A stretch of DNA of 7,958 nt from Candidatus Methylomirabilota bacterium (GCA_003105305.1 PQAQ01000224.1:1-7958), one strand, 5' to 3'. Counted from the stretch's first letter, positions 1 to 6,228 are shown. Program-made: numbers and translations. Notes: generated by a model not told the origin, from the letters alone.

Positions 1-33
1 GTGGCAGCGGTGAAGAAGGTCCTGTCGATTTAG
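1..33 (+). CDS. C-terminal end of an upstream gene, probably 2-oxoacid (pyruvate) dehydrogenase E1 beta subunit (partial)
   Basis: Reading frame 1 encodes VAAVKKVLSI and then stops at TAG (31-33). Only ten residues are visible, so the product cannot be proven. The short amphipathic, Lys-containing tail resembles the last helix of E1 beta subunits of the pyruvate/acetoin dehydrogenase type, which often ends in a similar IVAAVKxVL stretch. The position directly upstream of the E2 and E3 genes is where E1 beta normally sits. The assignment is inferred mainly from context. The gene is cut by the left window edge. Confidence 0.45.
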   Translation: MAAVKKVLSI

Positions 34-37
34 AGCA

Positions 38-92
38 GGGTGTAGGGTTTAGGGTTTTGGGTTTATACCCCAAACCCTGTACCCCATACCCC
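38..92. repeat. Inverted array of telomere-like heptamers; potential G-quadruplex and hairpin in the intergenic spacer
   Basis: Four GGG runs start exactly 7 nt apart (38, 45, 52, 59), giving GGGTGTA, GGGTTTA, GGGTTTT and GGGTTTA. After a short TATA centre, four C runs also start 7 nt apart (68, 75, 82, 89), giving CCCCAAA, CCCTGTA, CCCCATA and CCCCGAT. The two halves are near reverse complements. The core stem pairs 52-61 with 68-77 (9 of 10 pairs, loop 62-67) and continues imperfectly outwards to 38-40 with 90-92. The G half fits the G3N4 x4 quadruplex pattern on the + strand, and the C half fits it on the - strand. A T5 run (95-99) follows the stem, so the RNA could act as a weak terminator or attenuator between E1 beta and E2. 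Function is inferred; the repeat structure is directly visible. Confidence 0.8.
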
Positions 93-142
93 GATTTTTA
101 CCCTGAATCCTATACCACCGAGAGGAGGGAGACGACGCGACG

Positions 143-1414
143 ATGGCCATATCTGTGGTCATGCCACGGTTGAGCGATACCATGGAGGAGGGAAAGATCC
201 TCCGATGGCTGAAGCAAGAGGGGGATCGGGTTGAGGGAGGCGAAATTATCGCCGAGGTTCAAACCGACAAGGCCGACATTGAAATGGAGGCCTTTGGATC
301 CGGTGTCCTTCGAAAGATTCTGATCGGGGCCGGTCAATCCGCGCCGGTCGGCCACCCGATCGGAGTGATTGCGGAAGCGGATGAGGATATTTCGGCGTTG
401 CTGGCTCCGATGGCGGGCTCGGCCGCCAAGGCCACGATGGCGACTCAGGTGGACGCATCCACGCCGGTTACGCCCGCTCTTCAGGCGGCGATGTCCGGTC
501 GCGTGAAAGCCTCGCCCCTGGCGAGGCGACTGGCGCGCGCGCAGGCGATCGACTTGACCGTCGTCAAAGGATCCGGACCAGGCGGACGAATCGTTCGCCG
601 TGATGTCGATGCGATGATGACGGGTGCGGCGGCGGCCGGACAGCCGGCGCCATCGAGCTCACCGACCCTGTTGACGGCGAGGCAGACCGTGGCGCCGGTC
701 CCATCAGCGCCCTCGGCAGAGTTTGAAGACCGGGAGCTTTCCCCGATGCGTCGGGCGATCGCCAAGCGGACAGCCCGGAGCATGGCGACCGTGCCGCACT
801 TTTATCTGACGGTCGAGGTGGCCATGGAGAAGGCTGCTGAGTTGCGCGAGGCGATGCAGGTCCAGGCGCCGAATCTCAAGGTGACCTTTACCGACATTAT
901 CATCAGGGCGGTGGCGATTGCGCTGGGGCGGCACCCGGCGATGAACGTGTCGTTTACCGACGATCGAATTCGCGTCTATTCCCGGATCAACATCGGGATT
1001 GCAGTCGCACTTGACGGAGGGTTGATCAACCCGGTGCTACGGGATTGCGGTGAGAAAAGCCTGGCGCAGATCGCCGTAGAGACGAAGGGCCTGGCCGAAC
1101 GGGCCAGGGCTCAAAAGCTGAGATCTGAGGAATATACCGGAGCAACCTTTACCGTGTCAAATCTCGGCATGTACGAGATTGAAGAGTTTACCGCGATCAT
1201 TAACCCTCCTGAGGCCGCGATCCTGGCCGTTGGCCAAATCCGGAGCAAACCGGTTGTCGTGAATGACGCGATACAAATCGGTCAACGGATGCGGCTGACG
1301 CTGTCCTGTGATCATCGGGCGGTGGATGGGGTCATCGGGGCGACATTTCTTCAAGAGGTGAAGTGGCTGCTCGAGCATCCCTTTCACCTCGTGCTGTCAC
1401 CGGCGACGTCATGA
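143..1414 (+). CDS. pdhC: Dihydrolipoyllysine acetyltransferase, E2 component of a pyruvate dehydrogenase-type complex
   Basis: This is the cytoplasmic E2 core enzyme. It carries the acyl group on a swinging lipoyl arm and transfers it to CoA. The protein is 423 aa. An N-terminal lipoyl domain (about 1-80) has the lipoylation site at Lys43 in TDKA. An Ala/Pro linker leads to a peripheral subunit-binding domain (about 121-158, with ASPLARRLA and GSGPGGRIVRRDV). A second Ala/Pro linker precedes the acyltransferase domain (about 195-423), which ends in the catalytic motif DHRAVDG (His391, Asp395). A single lipoyl domain, TDKA and the VPHFYL stretch favour a pyruvate (or acetoin) dehydrogenase E2 over 2-oxoglutarate E2. 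ATG 143 has AGGAGG at 123-128, a rather long 14-nt spacing, and the lipoyl domain starts immediately after it. The stop overlaps the E3 start (ATGA), indicating coupled translation. The exact oxoacid substrate is not provable from this gene alone. Confidence 0.93.
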   Translation: MAISVVMPRLSDTMEEGKILRWLKQEGDRVEGGEIIAEVQTDKADIEMEAFGSGVLRKILIGAGQSAPVGHPIGVIAEADEDISALLAPMAGSAAKATMATQVDASTPVTPALQAAMSGRVKASPLARRLARAQAIDLTVVKGSGPGGRIVRRDVDAMMTGAAAAGQPAPSSSPTLLTARQTVAPVPSAPSAEFEDRELSPMRRAIAKRTARSMATVPHFYLTVEVAMEKAAELREAMQVQAPNLKVTFTDIIIRAVAIALGRHPAMNVSFTDDRIRVYSRINIGIAVALDGGLINPVLRDCGEKSLAQIAVETKGLAERARAQKLRSEEYTGATFTVSNLGMYEIEEFTAIINPPEAAILAVGQIRSKPVVVNDAIQIGQRMRLTLSCDHRAVDGVIGATFLQEVKWLLEHPFHLVLSPATS

Positions 1415-2820
1415 GACAGGGCGAGCGAACGTTTGACCTGGCAGTAATCGGGGCGGGTCCCGGCGGGTACGTGGCGTCGATTCGCGCCGCCCAACTGGGG
1501 ATGCAGGTGGCCCTTGTTGAGCGGGATCGGTTGGGCGGTGTCTGCCTTAACTGGGGATGTATCCCGACTAAGGTATTGCTCCAGAGCGCGCACACGCTAG
1601 CCCTCATGCGCCGGGCCGGGGAATTCGGGATCTCTGCGGACAACCTCGTAGCCGACTTCGGCATCGCCGTCAAGCGCAGCCGCGAGAAGGCCGAGCGACT
1701 GTCCAAGGGGATTGAGTTCCTGATGCGGAAGAACAAGGTCGCGCTGTTTTCAGGGGAAGCGCGCTTGATGTCGGCTAAGGAACTGGAGATTGCCGGCGGC
1801 GACGGAAAGACGCGTGAGATGCTCCACGCCGAACGGATCCTTCTGGCGACCGGGTCGAGGCCGAGGTTGCTGCCGAACGTCACGATTGACGGTAAGGTTG
1901 TGCTGACCAGCACAGAGGCGATGCTGCTGAACCGGGCTCCTGTCTCCATGATTATCATCGGGGCCGGCGCGATCGGCATGGAATTCGCCGACATCTACCG
2001 GGCCTATGGAACGGCTGTGACCGTCATTGAGCTGCTCCCCACGATCCTGCCGTATGAGGACGAGGAGATCGCGGCGCTCTTGCGCCGCGCCTTGACAAAA
2101 AAGGGAATCACCATCCTCACGAACACAAGCGTTGAGCAGGTGACCGTCGAGGCGGGACAGGCCAGGGTCAGGGTATCAAGCAACGGCCAGAGCCAGGAGC
2201 TCCTGGGCGAGACGGTCCTGGTGGCGGTTGGCAGGGCGCCGAACTCTGATGTGGGCGGCTTACAAGAGCTGGGCGTCGCGATAAAGAATGGGTTTGTTGT
2301 GGTTGACGAACGGATGGAGTCCAGCGTCGCCGGTATCTACGCCATCGGCGATCTGATCGGCGCGCCGCTTCTGGCCCACAAGGCTTCTCATGACGGAATC
2401 AGGGCGGTCGAACAGATGGTCGGTTTGGACGATGGGGGGTCGGGAGCTGTCGCGAAAATCCCGAGTTGCACCTACTGCCATCCGCAGGTTGCGAGCATCG
2501 GTCTGACGGAGGCGAAGGCAAAGGCCATGGGGCACTCGATTCGTGTCGGTCGGTTTCCGTTCAGCGCCAGCGGAATGGCGATGGCCCTCGGAGAGACCGA
2601 GGGCGTCGTGAAGGTGATTGCCGATGCGACCCATGACGAGATCTTGGGCGTGCATATCATCGGCGCTCAGGCGACCGAACTGATCGCCGAGGCCGGTCTG
2701 GCGATCTCGATGGAGGCAACGCTGGAGGAGATTGTCGGATCGATTCATGCGCATCCGACGCTTGCCGAAGCGATGGGCGAGGCCGCCCTCGCCGCCCTGG
2801 GTCGCCCCATCCACATGTAA
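1411..2820 (+). CDS. lpdA: Dihydrolipoyl dehydrogenase (E3)
   Basis: This FAD enzyme re-oxidises the dihydrolipoyl arm of E2 and passes electrons to NAD+. The protein is 469 aa, the usual length. The N-terminal FAD-binding motif is GAGPGGY (14-20), and the redox-active disulfide CLNWGC is formed by Cys45 and Cys50. The NAD-binding motif GAGAIGMEFA lies at 184-193. A second FAD contact, IYAIGDL, precedes the interface domain, which ends in HPTLAE with the catalytic pair His448/Glu453. All key residues are intact. ATG 1411 overlaps the E2 stop as ATGA and lies seven residues before the first beta strand, as is normal for E3. An in-frame GTG at 1363 would add 16 atypical residues and overlap E2 by 52 nt, so it was not chosen. 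There is no clear ribosome binding site at 1411, so translation is probably coupled to E2. E3 may also serve other lipoyl complexes. Confidence 0.96.
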   Translation: MRQGERTFDLAVIGAGPGGYVASIRAAQLGMQVALVERDRLGGVCLNWGCIPTKVLLQSAHTLALMRRAGEFGISADNLVADFGIAVKRSREKAERLSKGIEFLMRKNKVALFSGEARLMSAKELEIAGGDGKTREMLHAERILLATGSRPRLLPNVTIDGKVVLTSTEAMLLNRAPVSMIIIGAGAIGMEFADIYRAYGTAVTVIELLPTILPYEDEEIAALLRRALTKKGITILTNTSVEQVTVEAGQARVRVSSNGQSQELLGETVLVAVGRAPNSDVGGLQELGVAIKNGFVVVDERMESSVAGIYAIGDLIGAPLLAHKASHDGIRAVEQMVGLDDGGSGAVAKIPSCTYCHPQVASIGLTEAKAKAMGHSIRVGRFPFSASGMAMALGETEGVVKVIADATHDEILGVHIIGAQATELIAEAGLAISMEATLEEIVGSIHAHPTLAEAMGEAALAALGRPIHM

Positions 2821-2857
2821 GACAGGAGAGAGGGGATAGCACGGCTGAGGGAAACGG

Positions 2858-3586
2858 ATGCGCACATGTCATCTGGTTGACTTTGGTCTTCTGTCTTACG
2901 GCACTGCCCTCACCTTGCAGCGGCGATTGGCAACACTTCGAGCTGAAGACCGCCTGAGTGATGTTCTCCTCGTGGGCGAGCACCTACCGGTTATCACGCT
3001 TGGACGGGCCGGGCAAAAAGCGCACCTCCGCATTCCCGAATCTTTCTGTGCGACGATGGGAGTCGAGTTTTTCGAGGTCGAGCGTGGCGGCGATATAACC
3101 TATCACGGCCCCGGCCAATTAGTAGGATATCCGGTCCTCAATCTGATCGATCATGGACGTGACGTCCATCGATATCTTCGGCGACTCGAGGCGATTCTGA
3201 TCGCCACCCTGTCGGACTTCGGAATTGCGGCCAGTCGATCGATCGGCCGAACTGGCGTGTGGGTCGGCGAACGTAAGATTGCGTCGTTGGGGATTCATGT
3301 CGGTCGATGGGTTACCCGCCACGGCTTTGCGCTGAACATCGATATGGATCTGGCGCCCTTTGAGCTGATCGTGCCCTGCGGCATCCCGGGTGTGACGATG
3401 ACGAGTATGGCGCGGGAGTTGCGTCGTCAGATCTCGGTTGATGATGTGACGGCAGTGCTGATCGAACACTTTGAGTCTGCGTTTGATGTGTCGCTTCTAC
3501 CGGCGTTACTATCCGAGATTGGCGTAACGGGCTGGGTGGGTATGCGCGAAAGAGACAACGCGGCGGTCATTGGAGGCGCGCATTGA
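2858..3586 (+). CDS. lipB: Octanoyl-[ACP]:protein N-octanoyltransferase LipB
   Basis: LipB moves octanoate from acyl carrier protein to the lipoyl-domain lysine of E2 and GcvH, the first step of endogenous lipoate synthesis; LipA then inserts sulfur. The protein is 242 aa. The family signature RGGDITYHGPGQLVGYP starts at residue 76. The catalytic lysine is Lys140 in GERKIASLG, and the acyl-accepting Cys174 lies in PCGIPGVTMTSM. The 34-residue spacing between Lys and Cys equals that of E. coli LipB (Lys135/Cys169). The conserved RHGFALNI segment lies between them. ATG 2858 is preceded by GAGGGA at 2847-2852, a good ribosome binding site with 5-nt spacing. The gene lies 37 nt after E3, so it is probably in the same operon, which links cofactor loading to synthesis of the E2 substrate. 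No lipA is visible in the window. The stop codon is shared with the start of the next gene. Confidence 0.95.
   Translation: MRTCHLVDFGLLSYGTALTLQRRLATLRAEDRLSDVLLVGEHLPVITLGRAGQKAHLRIPESFCATMGVEFFEVERGGDITYHGPGQLVGYPVLNLIDHGRDVHRYLRRLEAILIATLSDFGIAASRSIGRTGVWVGERKIASLGIHVGRWVTRHGFALNIDMDLAPFELIVPCGIPGVTMTSMARELRRQISVDDVTAVLIEHFESAFDVSLLPALLSEIGVTGWVGMRERDNAAVIGGAH
3572..3576 (+). promoter_or_regulatory. Ribosome binding site deciding a TTG start
   Basis: GGAGG lies inside the last codons of lipB, 6 nt before TTG 3583. The TTG overlaps the lipB stop TGA (TTGA). Strength and spacing are close to ideal, so the rare TTG start is credible. No ATG or GTG suitable for the receiver domain occurs nearby in this frame. 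Confidence 0.75.
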
Positions 3587-4605
3587 ACGATCAGGCACCC
3601 GCAGTTCGCGGAAGAATTTTGGTTGTCGATGATCAACACGTCAACTCTATCTTAGTGGAGACGATCTTGGCCCCTCAGGGGTATGAGATCATCTCGGCGC
3701 CGGATGGAGAACAGGCCCTCGAACTAGTGGCGGTCAGGTCGCCGGATCTTATCTTGCTGGATGTCATGATGCCGGGTATGAGCGGGTTTGAGGTCTGCGC
3801 TCGACTCAAGGAGAATGAGCGAACGAGACTCATCCCCATTGTAATGATCACCTCGCTCAGCGATCTGCAAGACAGAATCCGCGGGATCGAAGCAGGAGCT
3901 GACGACTTTCTCAGCAAGCCGTTTCACCCGGCAGAGCTGAGCGCGCGAGTTCGATCTCTGCTCAAACTCAAGCAGATTACTGATGAGTTGGAAGATGCAG
4001 AGGATGTCTTGTGTGCGCTGGCTCTGAGTGTTGAGGCGAAGGATGCCTACACCGACGGACACTGCGAGCGATTATCCCTATACTCGGTTGCGCTTGGCCG
4101 AAACCTGGGCCTTCCTCTGGAAGAATTGAGGGCGCTACACCGTGGAGGCTATCTGCACGACGTTGGGAAGATTGCAGTTCCCGAGTCGATCCTGAACAAG
4201 CGTTCGGAATTGACCGAGGAAGAGTCGCGGATTATTCGAGAACATCCGTTGATCGGCGAGCGGATCTGTAAGTCGCTGAAGTCTCTGAAATTCGTCCTTC
4301 CGATCATTCGTCACCATCATGAACGCTGGGACGGTAGCGGGTATCCCGATGGTTTGAAGGGGGACGAGATCCCGCTGGCCGCCCGGATCATCCAGGTTGT
4401 TGACATCTACGATGCGCTCATGACGGCCCGGCCTTATAAGCCCAGACTTGACGTCGATCAGGTCGTATCGATTATGCGACAGGCATCGACAGAGGGTTCA
4501 ACCGATCCGCAGTTGACGGAGCAGTTTATCGGTTTGCTGCAGTCCGGAGAAACGCTCGTCGGTTTGGAGAAAGTGAAGCCGCGGCGGCTGTCGCCAGGCG
4601 TCTAG
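3583..4605 (+). CDS. Response regulator with receiver and HD-GYP c-di-GMP phosphodiesterase domains (RpfG-like)
   Basis: This 340-aa protein has two domains. Residues about 10-128 are a CheY-like receiver: acidic pair Asp16/Asp17, phospho-acceptor Asp60 in LLDVMMPG, Thr90 and Lys112 in SKPF. All expected residues are present, so it should be phosphorylatable. Residues about 140-330 are an HD-GYP domain: His160 in TDGHCERL, the HD pair His192/Asp193 in GYLHDVGKIAVP, His221 in EHPLIGE, and HHERWDGSGYP (His245 to Pro255). The metal ligands and the GYP loop are intact, so cyclic di-GMP hydrolysis is predicted. The TTG start overlaps the lipB stop and has a strong ribosome binding site, implying coupled translation. 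No cognate histidine kinase or diguanylate cyclase gene is in the window, so the input signal and target process are unknown. The start is well supported; the specific function is inferred from the family. Confidence 0.93.
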   Translation: MNDQAPAVRGRILVVDDQHVNSILVETILAPQGYEIISAPDGEQALELVAVRSPDLILLDVMMPGMSGFEVCARLKENERTRLIPIVMITSLSDLQDRIRGIEAGADDFLSKPFHPAELSARVRSLLKLKQITDELEDAEDVLCALALSVEAKDAYTDGHCERLSLYSVALGRNLGLPLEELRALHRGGYLHDVGKIAVPESILNKRSELTEEESRIIREHPLIGERICKSLKSLKFVLPIIRHHHERWDGSGYPDGLKGDEIPLAARIIQVVDIYDALMTARPYKPRLDVDQVVSIMRQASTEGSTDPQLTEQFIGLLQSGETLVGLEKVKPRRLSPGV

Positions 4606-4620
4606 TTGCCCCCTTTTCGG

Positions 4621-4649
4621 TTGTTCCTCCGTGTCGACTCTGCTAGACT
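4621..4649 (+). promoter_or_regulatory. Candidate sigma70-type extended -10 promoter for the ccm operon
   Basis: TTGTTC (4621-4626) is followed by a 17-nt spacer and TAGACT (4644-4649). A TG pair lies one base upstream of the -10 box (4641-4642), the extended -10 arrangement. The -35 box matches consensus at three positions and the -10 box at four. Transcription would begin near 4656 and give a leader of about 130 nt before ccmA. This is motif evidence only. Confidence 0.4.
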
Positions 4650-4651
4650 AA

Positions 4652-4671
4652 ACTCAATTTGGGAATTGGGT
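4652..4671 (+). repeat. Short inverted repeat (hairpin) in the ccm leader
   Basis: CAATT (4655-4659) and AATTG (4664-4668) flank a TGGG loop. The stem extends to 8 pairs with one T-G wobble (4652-4659 with 4664-4671). No T tract follows, so it is not a typical terminator. It could be an operator half-site pair or an RNA hairpin just downstream of the candidate -10 box. Confidence 0.35.
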
Positions 4672-4676
4672 GTGAA

Positions 4677-4694
4677 TCTGTATCTGATTACAGA
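4677..4694 (+). repeat. Second short inverted repeat in the ccm leader
   Basis: TCTGTA (4677-4682) and TACAGA (4689-4694) are perfect reverse complements around a 6-nt loop. The left arm overlaps the first copy of the 9-bp direct repeat TGTGAATCT (4671-4679). The second copy at 4706-4714 lies 35 bp downstream, between three and four helical turns. This may be a regulator binding site, but chance cannot be excluded. Confidence 0.3.
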
Positions 4695-4734
4695 CTCGCC
4701 ACCTCTGTGAATCTACGGTCGAGTTACGCCGTTT

Positions 4735-4740
4735 TATACT
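4735..4740 (+). promoter_or_regulatory. Second -10-like box upstream of ccmA
   Basis: TATACT matches the -10 consensus TATAAT at five of six positions, but no recognisable -35 lies 16-18 nt upstream. If used, transcription would start near 4747. The GTG at 4744 would then be too early as a start codon, which favours the ATG at 4786 for ccmA. Confidence 0.25.
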
Positions 4741-4785
4741 GTAGTGCGTGCGGCAGCGATGGACGTCCCGTACTCGGGGTGTCGA

Positions 4786-5541
4786 ATGGCGAGAGTTGAC
4801 GGATTAACGGGGCCTTTCGGGTGTACGCCGGCCGTCGAGACCAGGGCCTTAGTTAAGTGGTACGGCGCGCATCCGGCTCTTCGGGGGGTCGACCTCTGTG
4901 TTGGCCGGGGAGAAATCCTGGCGCTCTTTGGCCCAAACGGAGCGGGGAAGAGCACCCTGTTGAGAATCCTGGCCGGCCTGGTACGGCCCACCGCTGGATC
5001 AGTGCAAGTGACCGGTCTTGAAGTTGGGAAGAATGGCGATGGCGTCAGACGTGTGATCGGTGTTCTGGCCCACGGGCATCAACTGTACGACACACTCACC
5101 GGACGTGAAAATCTTCTGTTTGCGGCAACCATGTTGGGCTTGGACCGCGCCGCTGAGCGGGTGGCTGAGGTTCTGACGAAGGTCGGGCTGGAGACGGCCG
5201 CTGAGGGTCGGGTCAAGACGTTTTCCAGCGGCATGAAGCGACGCCTTGCGTTAGCGAAGCTGATGCTTCGCGAGCCCAAGGTGATGCTGCTTGATGAGCC
5301 GTTCACCAACCTCGACCTTCAGGCGGCAAAATTGCTGGAAGAGTTTCTTGTGACCTCAAAAGCTGCCGGCGTGACGACGTTGTTGGCGACGCATGACCTG
5401 ACGCTGGGGTTTACTGTGGCGGATCGAATGGCCGTCTTACAGCAAGGACGTGTCGTCTTTGACGCCGGACGAGACGAGGTCAGCCGGGAATCGTTGCGCT
5501 CTCTGTTTTCACTCCATGGGGAGTTGTGGGGGGGCGAATGA
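4786..5541 (+). CDS. ccmA: Heme exporter ATP-binding subunit CcmA (cytochrome c maturation)
   Basis: CcmA is the cytoplasmic ATPase of the CcmAB(CD) complex, whose ATP hydrolysis releases holo-CcmE for heme delivery to apocytochrome c. From ATG 4786 the protein has 251 aa. Walker A GPNGAGKST has its lysine at residue 55. The ABC signature is FSSGMKRR, Walker B is VMLLDEPFTNLD, and the switch histidine is in LLATHD. The signature ends in Met rather than the common Gln; I treat this as a subfamily variant. The start is uncertain: in-frame GTG 4744 and ATG 4759 are alternatives. ATG 4786 is preferred because GGGGTG lies 5 nt upstream (4776-4781) and the extra N-terminal residues look non-conserved. 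It is the first gene of a tightly packed ccm operon, and its stop overlaps the ccmB start (ATGA). The subunit assignment rests on the ccmBCDEF neighbours as well as the sequence. Confidence 0.92.
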   Translation: MARVDGLTGPFGCTPAVETRALVKWYGAHPALRGVDLCVGRGEILALFGPNGAGKSTLLRILAGLVRPTAGSVQVTGLEVGKNGDGVRRVIGVLAHGHQLYDTLTGRENLLFAATMLGLDRAAERVAEVLTKVGLETAAEGRVKTFSSGMKRRLALAKLMLREPKVMLLDEPFTNLDLQAAKLLEEFLVTSKAAGVTTLLATHDLTLGFTVADRMAVLQQGRVVFDAGRDEVSRESLRSLFSLHGELWGGE

Positions 5542-6215
5542 TCTTCGCGAGGCGGGTCCTGGCGATCGCATGGAAAGATCTGGTTGCGGAGTGGCGCGAT
5601 CGGGAAAGCATTACCGCCATGTGTTTTTTCGCGTTCCTGGTCCTGTTCCTGTTCAACTTCGCGCTCGGCGGCGATCAGACCCTTATCCGCGGAGCCTCAT
5701 CCGGTCTGTTATGGCTTGCCTTTGCGTTCACCGCCGTGCTGGGTCTGGCTCGATCGGTCCAGGGTGAACTGGCGAACGACTGCCTGGACGGCCTGCTCCT
5801 CTATCCGGCCGAACGGGAAGCGATTTTTCTGGGGAAGCTGTGCGGCAGCTTCAGCGTGATCCTGCTGGTGGAACTGATCAGCTTCCCGATCTTTTCGGTC
5901 CTGTATAACATGGACATTTGGTCGCAACTCCCCAAGCTCCTGTTGATTACCGTGCCGGCGACGCTCGGATTTGCGACGGCCGGAACGCTGTTGTCTGCGA
6001 TGACGGTCGGCTTGAGGGCGCGGGAGGCGATGCTGCCGTTTCTGCTGTTTCCTCTGACAATCCCCTTGATCCTGGCCGCAGTCAGGGGCACCGAGGTCGT
6101 GCTGCGAGGCGAGGCATTCGAGCTGGCCATGCCCTGGCTGAAGCTGATGGCGGCATTTGATGTCTTGTTTCTTGTGGGATCATTGCTGACCTTCGAGTTG
6201 CTGATTGAAGAATGA
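5538..6215 (+). CDS. ccmB: Heme exporter membrane subunit CcmB
   Basis: CcmB is the integral membrane partner of CcmA in the System I cytochrome c maturation ABC complex of the inner membrane. The protein is 225 aa, normal for the family. It begins with a cytoplasmic segment MIFARRVLAIAWKDLVAEWR, where the KDL..E.R pattern is typical of CcmB. About six hydrophobic segments follow (roughly 25-43, 52-74, 101-121, 130-155, 160-180, 200-221). The cytoplasmic DCLDGLLLYPAEREAIFLGK stretch between segments 2 and 3 is also characteristic. ATG 5538 overlaps the ccmA stop by 4 nt. GGGGAG at 5518-5523 and a G7 run at 5528-5534 lie upstream, and either could help ribosome binding. An in-frame GTG at 5526 adds only four residues and is less likely. 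Translation is probably coupled to ccmA. Confidence 0.93.
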   Translation: MIFARRVLAIAWKDLVAEWRDRESITAMCFFAFLVLFLFNFALGGDQTLIRGASSGLLWLAFAFTAVLGLARSVQGELANDCLDGLLLYPAEREAIFLGKLCGSFSVILLVELISFPIFSVLYNMDIWSQLPKLLLITVPATLGFATAGTLLSAMTVGLRAREAMLPFLLFPLTIPLILAAVRGTEVVLRGEAFELAMPWLKLMAAFDVLFLVGSLLTFELLIEE

Positions 6216-6228
6216 GAACGACGGTGCG

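Larger units (their letters stand above)
4606..4785. other. Intergenic region between the lipB operon and the ccm operon
   Basis: This is the only sizeable gene-free stretch. No convincing intrinsic terminator follows the HD-GYP gene: the GC-rich inverted sequence at 4577-4589 lies inside its coding end and has no adjacent T tract. The region is more AT-rich than the genes around it. It contains a candidate promoter, two small hairpins, a 9-bp direct repeat (TGTGAATCT at 4671-4679 and 4706-4714) and a second -10-like box, listed separately where useful. No tRNA, small ORF or recognisable riboswitch was seen. Confidence 0.7.

Noticed and set aside
1363..1410. Upstream GTG start for E3, with an AGAGG-like site before it
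   Set aside because: It would add 16 residues unlike any E3 N-terminus and overlap E2 by 52 nt; ATG 1411 gives the usual E3 start and a standard ATGA overlap.
1332..1994. Open frame of 220 codons on the minus strand opposite the E2/E3 junction
   Set aside because: It lies antisense to two well-supported genes; the translation is low-complexity Ser/Arg-rich with no recognisable motif, as expected for a GC-rich shadow.
2260..2865. Open frame of 201 codons on the minus strand opposite the end of the E3 gene
   Set aside because: It is antisense to E3 coding sequence with intact catalytic motifs; the product is rich in His/Arg/Gln and has no domain-like pattern.
4577..4610. Possible rho-independent terminator at the end of the HD-GYP gene (AGCCG/CGGCT stem)
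   Set aside because: The stem is only 5 bp, lies within coding sequence, and the CCCCCTTTT after the stop is too far away and not a clean T tract.
4744..4785. N-terminal extension of CcmA from GTG 4744 or ATG 4759
   Set aside because: No ribosome binding site precedes either codon and the extra residues look non-conserved; they remain possible but less likely than ATG 4786.
5450..5767. Overlapping 105-codon open frame across the ccmA/ccmB junction on the + strand
   Set aside because: It is out of frame with two recognised genes, Arg/Ser/Cys-rich, with no start signal or motif.
6205..6228. TTG 6205 start for ccmC
   Set aside because: It would overlap ccmB by 11 nt and lacks a clear ribosome binding site; kept as an alternative because the resulting numbering places the heme ligands at 60 and 184 as in E. 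coli.
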